This document shows, piece after piece, positions 8,495 through 16,284 of a stretch of DNA of 64,000 nt (its first letter is position 1; each line of letters opens with the position of its first letter). The position numbers and the translations under genes are program-made. The notes beneath the pieces are model-generated. The model had not been told where the DNA came from. It saw only the letters and a list, made by a program, of their open reading frames with translations, and searched no databases. The stretch lies in assembly GCF_003289955.1 (NCBI RefSeq), contig NZ_QLZR01000006.1:1-64000 (forward strand), in the 5' to 3' direction. This DNA comes from Planococcus halotolerans (GTDB taxonomy: Bacteria; Bacillota; Bacilli; Bacillales_A; Planococcaceae).

Positions 8495-10267
8495 TCAACT
8501 AATATACTGTTCGGCTTCCAGAACAGCTGCCGCTATGTGCCGTTTGGTCGCATTGCTTTGTTCCGCATGAAGGCGACTGAGTTCATTGCTGACAAGGGCC
8601 ATGCTGTCTTTTAATGCGCGGCCGCTTGAAATTCCCTGCATCATTTTTCGCGCAGACATTTCCACCTTCAGCAGCGCTTCGTCGAGCAATGCTTTAGTCA
8701 GTTCGATTTTCAACGTTTCTTTTTCATCCCCATTTTTGGCAAGCGCCTTTTGGGTTCGCAGCACGGCGGATTCTGCCGCGTACAGCTGGATGCCGATGTC
8801 GGCAAGTTTCATCAATGTTTCCTGCTGTTCCACCAATTTTTCTCCAAAAGTCTCAAAAGCCATGCCTGCAGCCAACAGGAAAACGCGGCGGATGGCATGA
8901 ACTGCCTCTATTTCCCGGGAAATAATGCCGATTGATCCGACTTTCGGGTTGTTCATTTCGGCGACTGCCTGCGCGATATACTCCCCTAACGGCAGAGTTC
9001 CTTTGCCTGCCTGTTTCAGTAATCCACCTGGTATCAATAAGCGATTCACTTCGTTGGTGCCTTCAAAAATGCGGTTGATCCGTGAATCTCGGTACATTTG
9101 CTCCACTTTGTATTCTTTGATATAGCCGTAGCCTCCGTGCAGCTGCAGCGCTTCATCCGCTACAAAGTCGAGCGTTTCAGAACCATGCACTTTACAGACC
9201 GCGCATTCAGTGGCATATTCCATCAGGCGTTTCGCGATCAGGGCATGGTCTTCACTGTCATAAAGCCCGCCAAGTGCGTCTTCCAGATAACCGGCGGTGC
9301 GGTACTGCAGCGATTCCGATTCGAAGATGCGGACTGCCATCAACGCCAATTTCTCCTGTGTTGCCGGAAACTCTGATATCGCCTTGCCGAATTGCTTCCG
9401 TTCTTTCGTATAAGCAGCTGCCAGATGCAGTCCATATTTTGCGGCGCCCATACAGGCAGACCCCAAATTGAAGCGGCCGAGATTCAGGACGTTCAAAGCG
9501 ATGATATGCCCTTTGCCGACTGTACCCAGCAGGTTTTCCACCGGTACTTCACAATTATCGAAGCTCACTGTGCGCGTAGAAGAACCTTTGATGCCCATCT
9601 TCGCTTCTTCTGCGCCAAGGGAAAGCCCCGGGAAATCCTTTTCTACGATAAAAGCGGTAAATGCAGTGCCGTCGACTTTTGCATAAACGATGAACGTATC
9701 CGAAAATGCCGCGTTGGTGATGAACATTTTACTGCCATTCAGTAAATAATGTGTACCTGCCTCGTTTAGGACCGCTGTCGTCCGGGCAGAAAGCGCATCA
9801 GATCCCGCTTCCGGTTCTGTCAGGCAATAAGCCCCGATAAATTCACCAGATGCCAGTTTCGGCAAATAATATTCTTTCTGCGCCGGTGTGCCGAAATATG
9901 TGATTGGCAGCGTAGCGATGCAGGTATGGTTCGAATGGGCGACGCCGTAGCCCCCAGCTGATCCAAGGTTCTCGCCGACAATGCCTTTACTGATTTTGTC
10001 GAGGCCCAGTCCGCCGTATTTTTCCGGTACACTATGCGCCAGTAAACCGAGTTCTCCCGCTTTTTGCATGAGTTCCCTCACCAGTTTGAAATCCTGTTGC
10101 TCAATCTTTTCGTTATTCGGGCGGATTTCCTTTTCCAAAAACCTTTTGGCCGTTTTGCCGATCAGCAGATGCTCGTCACTCACGTCTTCGGGTGTAAATA
10201 CCGCTTCCACACCTGAAGGCTGGTAAAGGAAACTAGCGCCTGGATAATTCAATGTTTCATTGGTCAT
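8495..10267 (-). CDS. Acyl-CoA dehydrogenase (FadE-like, long form)
   Basis: At 590 residues this is the long Bacillus-type acyl-CoA dehydrogenase: N-terminal helical domain, central beta domain with CLTEPEAGSDA, and C-terminal domain with QLHGGYGYIKEY and IFEGTNEVNR containing the usual catalytic Glu, plus an extra helical tail of about 150 residues. It catalyses the FAD-dependent first step of beta-oxidation. Its ATG overlaps the end of the thioesterase gene by 11 bases, with GGAGGCGG inside it, so the two are coupled. Predicted to be under the TetR repressor of the same operon. Confidence 0.9.
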   Translation of the reverse strand: MTNETLNYPGASFLYQPSGVEAVFTPEDVSDEHLLIGKTAKRFLEKEIRPNNEKIEQQDFKLVRELMQKAGELGLLAHSVPEKYGGLGLDKISKGIVGENLGSAGGYGVAHSNHTCIATLPITYFGTPAQKEYYLPKLASGEFIGAYCLTEPEAGSDALSARTTAVLNEAGTHYLLNGSKMFITNAAFSDTFIVYAKVDGTAFTAFIVEKDFPGLSLGAEEAKMGIKGSSTRTVSFDNCEVPVENLLGTVGKGHIIALNVLNLGRFNLGSACMGAAKYGLHLAAAYTKERKQFGKAISEFPATQEKLALMAVRIFESESLQYRTAGYLEDALGGLYDSEDHALIAKRLMEYATECAVCKVHGSETLDFVADEALQLHGGYGYIKEYKVEQMYRDSRINRIFEGTNEVNRLLIPGGLLKQAGKGTLPLGEYIAQAVAEMNNPKVGSIGIISREIEAVHAIRRVFLLAAGMAFETFGEKLVEQQETLMKLADIGIQLYAAESAVLRTQKALAKNGDEKETLKIELTKALLDEALLKVEMSARKMMQGISSGRALKDSMALVSNELSRLHAEQSNATKRHIAAAVLEAEQYIS

Positions 10268-10679
10268 TCACTACCGCCTCCTTCACTAGATGTTTTTCAA
10301 GCACGCTGCGAAGATGATCCGGAATCTTTTCGGATTTCTGCGCTTTGAAGTCATAATACACGGCGCTTGCCTCCCCTGTTGCAATCAACTCGCCATTTTC
10401 CGCGTCTTCAATCCGGTGGACAATCGTAAAACTCGACCGGCCGATTTTCTGGACTTCAGAAACCACTTTCAATTTTTGATTGTAATATCCCTGCCGCACA
10501 AAATCGCATTTAGCGGAAGCCATAATGACTTTCCAATCCTCCAAGTCTGCCCCAAAGCCTATTTCAACAAAAAAGTCGGTACGCGCTTCCTCCAGATAGA
10601 TAAAATAACTGATGTTGCTGATATGCCCAAGTGCATCGGTTTCGCAAAAACGCACTTTTACGTTCGTTTCGTAAGCCAT
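10257..10679 (-). CDS. Acyl-CoA thioesterase, YbgC/FadM hot-dog family
   Basis: The 140-residue single hot-dog domain begins with VRFCETDALGHISNISYFIYLEEAR, of which the D-x-x-G-H-x-x-x-x-x-Y pattern carries the catalytic Asp of the 4HBT/FadM group. FadM-type enzymes release acyl chains that clog beta-oxidation. The gene sits between the repressor (9-base gap) and the acyl-CoA dehydrogenase (11-base overlap), fitting that role. GAGGTGG precedes ATG. Confidence 0.82.
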   Translation of the reverse strand: MAYETNVKVRFCETDALGHISNISYFIYLEEARTDFFVEIGFGADLEDWKVIMASAKCDFVRQGYYNQKLKVVSEVQKIGRSSFTIVHRIEDAENGELIATGEASAVYYDFKAQKSEKIPDHLRSVLEKHLVKEAVVNDQ

Positions 10680-10688
10680 TTCTCCACC

Positions 10689-11261
10689 TCATCCTTCGTT
10701 CCGTGTATTGATGCCATCCAAAACGATGCTGCTGTATTGTTCTGCAAGTTCAGCCGCCGTCAGTTCGCCGGCTGTATTGAACCACTGATAAGTCCAGTTG
10801 GTCATACCCAATATTGCCAGCGCCGTCATATCCGGCTGCAATTGCTTTCGGAATTCACCGTTTTCTGCCCCCTGCCGAATAACTTCTTCTATAGAAAGGC
10901 GAAATTGTTCACGTCTTTTTTTGATTTCCGTTGCGTTGTCATACGTGAGATGGCGCATTTCGCGGAAAAATACTTTGCCGCTGTCCCCGTTTCTCGCGAT
11001 ATCGGAAATCAGCAAGTGAATGATTCCTTTCAGCTTGGACTTTTGGCTTTCGCCGCTGTCGATGATTTTCTGCTGACGCTGCAGCAGATCATCGATATAC
11101 TCTTTATGAATATCCATCAACAACTGTTCTTTGCTGCTGTAATAATAGTAAAACGTACCTTTTGTGACGTTCAGTGCTTCGACGATATCCTGAATCGACG
11201 TTTCGCTGAAGCCTTTTTTCTCGAAAAAGATGATACTCTGTTCTTTGATCCTGTCTTTCAT
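10689..11261 (-). CDS. TetR/AcrR-family repressor of the acyl-CoA operon
   Basis: This 190-residue regulator has an N-terminal TetR helix-turn-helix: FSETSIQDIVEALNVTKGTFYYYYSSKEQLL (the block at about residues 18-48), then an all-helical ligand domain. Such repressors in beta-oxidation operons usually sense acyl-CoA. It lies 18 bases after the SDR gene and 9 before the thioesterase gene. The perfect 8-bp-arm palindrome just downstream of the operon promoter (12084-12107) is its likely operator, giving autorepression; this is inference from position and symmetry. Confidence 0.85.
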   Translation of the reverse strand: MKDRIKEQSIIFFEKKGFSETSIQDIVEALNVTKGTFYYYYSSKEQLLMDIHKEYIDDLLQRQQKIIDSGESQKSKLKGIIHLLISDIARNGDSGKVFFREMRHLTYDNATEIKKRREQFRLSIEEVIRQGAENGEFRKQLQPDMTALAILGMTNWTYQWFNTAGELTAAELAEQYSSIVLDGINTRNEG

Positions 11262-11279
11262 TGCCTTACCTCACATTCT

Positions 11280-12053
11280 TTAAAGGGCGTGCATGCCTCC
11301 ATCAACGATGACGACATCCCCCGTAATATAATCGGATGCTTTAGAAGCCAGGAACAAGGCGGCTCCTTTTAAATCTTCATCGGTGCCGAAGCGGTTCAAC
11401 GGCGTCTGCTTCAAAAATTGCTCCTTGCCCCGTTCGATCAGGACCTCCGACATTTTCGTCGGGAAAAATCCCGGTGCAATCGCGTTGACATTTATATTGT
11501 GCTGGCCCCATTTTGCTGCCAGATCCTTTGTAAACGTGATAACCGCACCTTTGCTCGTGTTATAGCCGATGGTATTCATCAACTCCGGATCGATGCCGCC
11601 AAGTCCTGCGACAGAAGAAATATTGATGATTTTCCCGCTCTTTTGTTTGATCATCACTTGTCCTGCTGCCCGGCTCATCAGGAATGTCCCTGTAACGTTA
11701 ACGTTCATCACTTTCTGCCAGGCTTCGAGCGGCATTTCTTCCGCCAGCGCGCCCCATGTCGCTCCTGAATTATTCACCAGAATATCGACCGATCCGAATT
11801 CTTCTACGGTTTTCCGGATGACGTCTTCAACTTCCTGTTCATTTGTAACATCACATTTCAATGCGAGCGCTTTGACGCCAAGCCCTTTTAACAGCTCAGC
11901 CGTTTCCTCGCATGCTTCCAGTTTTCTTGAACAAACTACAACGTTTGCCCCTGCTTCCGCGAATCCCTGCGCGATTTGGGCACCAAGACCACGTCCTCCG
12001 CCGGTAACGATTGCGGTTTTTCCTTCTAACTTAAATAAATCCATAACATGCAT
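11280..12053 (-). CDS. Short-chain dehydrogenase/reductase (FabG-like)
   Basis: A 257-residue classical SDR: cofactor motif TGGGRGLGAQ near residue 18, NNSGATWG, and catalytic Ser with Y-N-T-S-K (YNTSKGAVITF) near 160. It likely interconverts 3-oxoacyl and 3-hydroxyacyl or related substrates with NAD(P)H. It is the first gene of the acyl-CoA operon, which supports an acyl substrate. The start has GGAGGGG 7 bases upstream. Confidence 0.85.
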   Translation of the reverse strand: MHVMDLFKLEGKTAIVTGGGRGLGAQIAQGFAEAGANVVVCSRKLEACEETAELLKGLGVKALALKCDVTNEQEVEDVIRKTVEEFGSVDILVNNSGATWGALAEEMPLEAWQKVMNVNVTGTFLMSRAAGQVMIKQKSGKIINISSVAGLGGIDPELMNTIGYNTSKGAVITFTKDLAAKWGQHNINVNAIAPGFFPTKMSEVLIERGKEQFLKQTPLNRFGTDEDLKGAALFLASKASDYITGDVVIVDGGMHAL

Positions 12054-12083
12054 GCAAAGTCCCCTCCAGTCATTTTGTTTTCT

Positions 12084-12107
12084 AACATACCTACCAGTTG
12101 GTATGTT
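12084..12107. promoter_or_regulatory. TetR-type operator palindrome
   Basis: AACATACC (12084-12091) and GGTATGTT (12100-12107) are perfect inverted arms around an 8-base centre that is itself partly symmetric. It lies in the leader of the SDR-tetR operon, about 10-35 bases past the predicted transcription start, a position where a bound repressor blocks transcription. Confidence 0.7.
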
Positions 12108-12124
12108 CAGAATACTTAAACATT

Positions 12125-12153
12125 ATTCTACCTTTGCGGCACCACTATTGCAA
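12125..12153 (-). promoter_or_regulatory. SigA-type promoter of the acyl-CoA operon
   Basis: On the minus strand TTGCAA (12148-12153) and TAGAAT (12125-12130) are separated by 17 bases, close to the housekeeping consensus. It is the only strong candidate upstream of the SDR gene. Confidence 0.7.
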
Positions 12154-12184
12154 TAAAGATTAGAAGATTGTTTGAACATACAAA

Positions 12185-12212
12185 GCCCCGGTGATTGTTT
12201 AATCACCGGGGC
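12185..12212 (-). terminator. Hairpin after the small charged-protein gene
   Basis: GCCCCGGTGATT and AATCACCGGGGC form a perfect 12-bp stem with a 4-base loop. The following T-run is weak in either direction. Confidence 0.7.
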
Positions 12213-12219
12213 ACTAAAA

Positions 12220-12384
12220 TTATTTATCATCACTATTTTTCTTCTTCTCGTCACTTTCCTGGCGCTGTTCTTCTCCAGCTTTATCCGCTTCTTTAAAATC
12301 TTCGTTGTAATGTACTTCCTGAGCTTTCTTTAATCCGTTATTGTCATCTGTCAATCTTTCGTGAGGCTGCTTGTTGTCTGCCAT
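12220..12384 (-). CDS. Small hydrophilic protein of 54 residues
   Basis: An ATG at 12384 with GGAGAGG upstream opens a frame to TAA at 12220. The product begins MADNKQPHERL and ends in a Lys/Asp-rich tail; it is very hydrophilic and probably disordered, somewhat like the small YfhD-type stress proteins of bacilli, a weak resemblance. It lies between the SDR operon promoter and the threonine dehydratase gene and is followed by a strong hairpin. Confidence 0.65.
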   Translation of the reverse strand: MADNKQPHERLTDDNNGLKKAQEVHYNEDFKEADKAGEEQRQESDEKKKNSDDK

Positions 12385-12459
12385 CTTAATCCTCTCCTTT
12401 GTTCGTAGATGAATTTTTGGTTATACCATTCTTTTCCCCGCGTGTACGCAATTAAACGT

Positions 12460-13410
12460 CTAATCGGGCAGGCAGGTCCGAAGTTCCAGCAGGTCGATAT
12501 TTCCGCCTGAGAGGACGACAGCGATTTTTTCGTCTTGCTTCCCCGCTTTGCCTGTGAGGACGGCGGCGATGGCCGTAGCTGCTGAAGGTTCAATAAGTTG
12601 TTTGGTGCGTTCGATGAAAAATTGCATAGCGTATTTTATTTCTTCTTCTGTTACAAGTACGATGCCATCTATATATTTTTGCAGAATAGGAAAAGTCAGT
12701 CCGCCGGGTTGTGAGGTGCGCAGACCGTCCGCGATGGACTGGGTGCCGGACACTGCTGTGATCTTTCCAGTTTCGAGTGAAAGAAAAGTATCGTTGCCGC
12801 TTTCCGGCTCGACTCCGATGATTCTGACGTCCGGCTTGCTTTCTTTTACGGCCGTCAAAATCCCGCTGATCAATCCACCGCCGCCCACCGGCACTACGAT
12901 GACATCGACATCCGGCAATTGCTCGAGGATTTCGAGGCCGACTGTGCCTTGTCCTGCAATGATATTCGGATGGTCATAAGGCGGGATATAGACGCCGCCG
13001 TTTTCTTCCGCCAATTCCTTTGCGCGTGGTATACGGTCGGCGGATGTGAAACCACAATATTCCACTTTTCCGCCATACGCCTCGATTGCCGCCACTTTTG
13101 CGCGGTTTGCGTCTTCTGGAACCACTATTACAGCCGGAATCCCAAGCTTCCCGGCGATAAAAGCGACAGCCTGTCCGTGATTTCCGGATGATGCCGCCGT
13201 GATAAACTTTGCTCCTTCCTGCACCGCCTGTTTTACCGCGTTCGCAGCTCCCCTGATTTTAAACGAGCCTGTTTTTTGCATATGCTCTGCTTTCAGGAAA
13301 ATTTTCCTGCCGGCTTGTGCGTTCAGCAATTCCGACTCCAGCAGCGGCGTCTTATGGATAATATCTTTAATTTCTTCTCGAGCATTTTCGATATCACGTA
13401 AATTGACCAT
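12460..13410 (-). CDS. Threonine/serine dehydratase (PLP fold type II)
   Basis: The 316-residue enzyme carries the PLP lysine in GSFKIRGA near residue 53, the substrate loop SSGNHGQ near 78 and the phosphate-binding glycine run VGGGGL near 180. It lacks the C-terminal regulatory ACT domains of biosynthetic IlvA, so it is a catabolic-type threonine ammonia-lyase or a serine racemase/dehydratase. ATG at 13410 is chosen over the in-frame GTG at 13419, which overlaps AAGGAG. It is monocistronic. Confidence 0.85.
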   Translation of the reverse strand: MVNLRDIENAREEIKDIIHKTPLLESELLNAQAGRKIFLKAEHMQKTGSFKIRGAANAVKQAVQEGAKFITAASSGNHGQAVAFIAGKLGIPAVIVVPEDANRAKVAAIEAYGGKVEYCGFTSADRIPRAKELAEENGGVYIPPYDHPNIIAGQGTVGLEILEQLPDVDVIVVPVGGGGLISGILTAVKESKPDVRIIGVEPESGNDTFLSLETGKITAVSGTQSIADGLRTSQPGGLTFPILQKYIDGIVLVTEEEIKYAMQFFIERTKQLIEPSAATAIAAVLTGKAGKQDEKIAVVLSGGNIDLLELRTCLPD

Positions 13411-13559
13411 CCGCTCCACTCCTTTATGAAGGAAATTTTACCACAATCCGACTGATTATTCTGTCAACAACCAATCCAATTTGCTCTGAGTATTAAAGGA
13501 AGTGGGAGTACGGTAAACTGAGACTATGAAAATTTAACAATTGCGAGGTGAGGATTTTG

Positions 13560-14114
13560 TTGAAACGATTGGTGGTCACCGGGTATAAACAGCACGAGCT
13601 GGGGATTTTCGACGATAAAAATCCGGGCGTCCGTTTTATAAAGAAAGCGCTGGAAAACCGCTTTCGCGCATTAATTGATGAAGGCTTGGAGTGGATTCTG
13701 GTCAGTGGTCAGCTGGGAGTGGAGACATGGGCTGCAGAAGTCGCCATTGAGATGAAGGAGGAATTTCCTCACTTGAAATTCGCGCTTCTCACACCCTTTT
13801 TAGAACAGGAAAACAAATGGAATGAAGCAAACCAGGAAAAATATAAAGAAATCGTTCGCCAGGCGGATTTCCATCGAAGCCTGACGAACCGCCCCTACGA
13901 AGCTCCGTGGCAATTTATCGAAAAGAATAAATTTTTCCTGCGAAATTCTGATGGCATCCTGATTATGTACGACGAAGAGACGGACGGCTCGCCGAAATTC
14001 ATTAAAAAAGAAGCAGAGCAATACGCCGAAAGGAATGATTATCAGGTCATGCTCATCACAGCCGACGATTTGCGGGTGGTTACGGAAGAAGAGCAATACG
14101 ACAGCTGGGAATAA
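13560..14114 (+). CDS. ypsA: YpsA family protein (UPF0398, SLOG-like Rossmann fold)
   Basis: The 184-residue protein reads RLVVTGYK, then LISG-type VSGQLGVETWAAE, matching the YpsA/DUF1273 family. YpsA in firmicutes affects cell division and glucose/stress responses; the ligand is thought to be a nucleotide because of the SLOG fold. TTG at 13560 is chosen because GAGGTG lies 9 bases before it and YpsA homologues begin just before VVTGYK. It precedes the glutamate dehydrogenase gene by 78 bases. Confidence 0.88.
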   Translation: MKRLVVTGYKQHELGIFDDKNPGVRFIKKALENRFRALIDEGLEWILVSGQLGVETWAAEVAIEMKEEFPHLKFALLTPFLEQENKWNEANQEKYKEIVRQADFHRSLTNRPYEAPWQFIEKNKFFLRNSDGILIMYDEETDGSPKFIKKEAEQYAERNDYQVMLITADDLRVVTEEEQYDSWE

Positions 14115-14192
14115 ATCCGGAAATCTCCTGTGCATATTTCAATACCGACAGGGTATGGAGAAAGGAGATACTAATTTCGGAGGTGCAGCAAA

Positions 14193-15572
14193 ATGGAAGA
14201 ACCGACAAATGCAATAATCCAATCTTCACTCGATGCGCTGATGCAAGATGAAAGTTTTTTGCCGGAACTGACTGAAAACATGCGGCAACAAGCTTTCACT
14301 TCACTCAGTGCCATCCTCTCAACACCGAACAAAGTCCATAAATCCTATTTGCGTGTTCCATTGGATAATGGAAAAGTTGTGCGCATCCCATCATTCCGGG
14401 TACAGCATAACGATGCACTCGGGCCTTATAAAGGCGGGATCCGTTTCCACGAAAGTGTCAACGAAGACGAAGTCATGAACCTGGCTTTCCTGATGACATT
14501 AAAGAATGCCTTGCATAATGTGCCGTTCGGCGGAGGCAAAGGCGGGATCGTCATCAACCCGCGTACTTATTCCGAGAAGGAGTTAAATACGATTTCCCGA
14601 AAATACGTCCGTTATTTTGCGGATGTCATCGGACCGGATAAAGATATTCCGGCACCGGATGTTGGTTCCGGAGAACGGGAAATGGACTGGATGATGGCGG
14701 AATACAAGAAAATCCATCACGGTACCCCTTATCTGGGCAGTTTCACCGGTAAATCGGTGGTAAACGGCGGCTCAAAAGGAAGACGTGAAGCGACCGGGAA
14801 AGGCGTTTATTTTTCATTCCGTTATATGATCCATGATTTCCTGAAGGAAAAAGAAGAATTATTGTCATCAACGGACAATGTCTTCGCCAGAACCACATTG
14901 GATATGGCGCACCGTCCACTGAAAGTGGCCGTGCAAGGCTTCGGTAACGTTGGTTCCGTAACGGCGCATGAGGCCTATAAATGTCCATTGGTCGACAACA
15001 CCGTCGTGGCTGTCAGTGACCGCAACGTAACTTTATATAATGAAGAAGGACTAAATATCCCGGCGTTGATCGCATTCTCAGCGAAAAATAAAGGAGATCT
15101 TCCGACAACAGAGGAGCAACTAGCGGAAGCCGGCGCAAAAGCAGAAATCCGCGGACGCGATGAGCTTCTTACACTGGATGTGGAAGTGTTATTCCTAGCG
15201 GCGCTGGAGAACCAGCTGCACGAAGGCAATATGGAAGACATTAAAGCTCGGATTATTGTTGAAGGTGCAAACGCGCCGACAACAGAAGAAGCTGATAATT
15301 ACCTTAGCGATAAAGGTGTCGTCATCATCCCGGATATCCTGGCGAATGCCGGCGGGGTTATCGTGTCGTATTTCGAGTGGCTCCAAGGCCGCGAAACCCA
15401 GTACGATTCAGAAGACGAAATCTACCAAAAACTTGTCGCCCAAATGAAGAAAACTTTCGATATGATCCTGCCGCAGTTCTACGGAGATCCATTCCCGCTC
15501 CGCCAAAATTGTTACATCCATGCGGTGTCTCGATTATCTAAAGTTCTTTATAAGCAAGGGAAGTTATATTGA
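14193..15572 (+). CDS. Glutamate dehydrogenase family (Glu/Leu/Phe/Val) enzyme
   Basis: A 459-residue amino-acid dehydrogenase with YKGGIRFH and FGGGKGGI around the two active-site lysines and the dinucleotide motif VQGFGNVGS. It deaminates glutamate to 2-oxoglutarate and ammonia, or the reverse. It is longer than the usual 424-430 residues of the RocG/GudB type, with extra sequence before the Rossmann domain (around DNVFARTTLDMAH) and in the lid region, so it is a divergent subgroup and cofactor preference is not clear. GGAGGTG precedes ATG. A strong hairpin follows 38 bases after the stop. Confidence 0.88.
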   Translation: MEEPTNAIIQSSLDALMQDESFLPELTENMRQQAFTSLSAILSTPNKVHKSYLRVPLDNGKVVRIPSFRVQHNDALGPYKGGIRFHESVNEDEVMNLAFLMTLKNALHNVPFGGGKGGIVINPRTYSEKELNTISRKYVRYFADVIGPDKDIPAPDVGSGEREMDWMMAEYKKIHHGTPYLGSFTGKSVVNGGSKGRREATGKGVYFSFRYMIHDFLKEKEELLSSTDNVFARTTLDMAHRPLKVAVQGFGNVGSVTAHEAYKCPLVDNTVVAVSDRNVTLYNEEGLNIPALIAFSAKNKGDLPTTEEQLAEAGAKAEIRGRDELLTLDVEVLFLAALENQLHEGNMEDIKARIIVEGANAPTTEEADNYLSDKGVVIIPDILANAGGVIVSYFEWLQGRETQYDSEDEIYQKLVAQMKKTFDMILPQFYGDPFPLRQNCYIHAVSRLSKVLYKQGKLY

Positions 15573-15610
15573 ACAGAAAAGCGACGGTGCCCGTTAAGCT
15601 CTGAAAGGCA

Positions 15611-15644
15611 AGAGATGAGCCAAATGTAATTTGGCTCATCTCTT
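15611..15644 (+). terminator. Hairpin after the glutamate dehydrogenase gene
   Basis: AGAGATGAGCCAAA pairs perfectly with TTTGGCTCATCTCT (14 bp) around a 5-base loop. The next bases TTGCGACGAAGC are shared with the similar hairpin at 20119-20151, so it belongs to a repeat family as well as ending the gene. Confidence 0.7.
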
Positions 15645-15915
15645 TGCGACGAAGCTAGCGCAGCGATGCAGGAGCAATAAGGGTTTGGACGATTTGGCGA
15701 AGCGGCTTGTTTTCAGCCGCATAGCCTCGAAAAGCGGAAGTGCCTGTTCAGCTCTGACAGGTATAAGGCGAATCAGCGCAGTGGCGCTCTTTGCCGCATA
15801 GCTGGTTTGCCTTATATCCCGAAGAGCTAGGCACTGGAGACTAGACACGAAGTGGCTTATGACCCGAAGAGCTGGGCAAGCGGAGTCTAGACAATAAGAA
15901 AAGCGAAAGCGCCCA
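15645..15915. repeat. Dispersed long-hairpin repeat
   Basis: The block starts with GCGACGAAGCTAGCGCAGCGATGCAGGAGCA (positions 15645-15675, also near 20152) and continues from 15732 with AAAAGCGGAAGTGCC, GTTCAGCTCTGACA, GTATAAGGC, then TTATGACCCGAAGAGCTGG and GGAGTCTAGACA. GTTCAGCTC/GAGCTGG and ATAAG/CTTAT modules are inverted relative to each other and can fold back. It occupies the gap between convergent genes together with the terminator and the phased array further right. Confidence 0.65.
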
Positions 15916-15923
15916 TTAGCATT

Positions 15924-15960
15924 AAAAAAGCTGAAGTCCACAAGGGCTTCAGCTTTTTTT
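15924..15960. terminator. Bidirectional terminator
   Basis: AAAAAAGCTGAAG and CTTCAGCTTTTTTT form a stem with A- and T-runs on both sides, suited to both strands. Confidence 0.75.
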
Positions 15961-15971
15961 AGGTGTTTCTT

Positions 15972-15999
15972 TCGATTTTTTCGCTTTTCGCCCGCGAAA
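15972..15999. repeat. GCTTTTCGC palindrome
   Basis: CGCTTTTCGC and GCGAAAAGC are separated by two or three bases. A near-identical inverted copy with matching flanks (GTTTCTTTCG ... GCATC) lies at 24860-24885, and a related one (TTTTTCGC/GCGAAAAA) at 61102-61122. Each lies about 90-120 bp from a phased short-repeat array. Confidence 0.65.
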
Positions 16000-16112
16000 A
16001 GCATCCATTTGTCTCTTATCTTTGGCTTTTTGATCAAATTAACTCTCTAATTTTCTCTTGACCAGCTTCTTTTACTGCTTTTTCTAATCTTGGAAAGCAG
16101 CATAATATCGTT

Positions 16113-16222
16113 TATCGACGTTCAGGAAATTATATCAACGCTCAGGAGATTATATCGACGTTCAGTGAATTATATCTACGTTCAGGAGATTATATCAACG
16201 CTCAGTGAATTATATCAACGTT
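16113..16222. repeat. Phased intergenic array, 20-bp period
   Basis: Five complete units and one partial unit of the form TATCRACGYTCAGKRRATTA begin at 16113, 16133, 16153, 16173, 16193 and 16213 with no spacer. The period is exactly 20 bp. The reverse complement of the unit matches the array at 24661-24755. It lies just past the 3' end of the mini-catalase gene. Confidence 0.9.
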
Positions 16223-16284
16223 CGCCCGGATTTGCTTCCACCCTCTCACTGTTTTAGAGCAATCAGCTGGAGTGAACCCACCAA

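Noticed and set aside
10290..11372. 360-codon plus-strand ORF opposite the thioesterase and TetR genes
   Set aside because: The minus-strand genes have clear family motifs, ribosome sites and operon spacing. The plus frame shows no domain and is a shadow of their codon bias.
16113..16222. CRISPR array
   Set aside because: Units are only 20 bp, directly joined without unique spacers, and there are no cas genes in the window.
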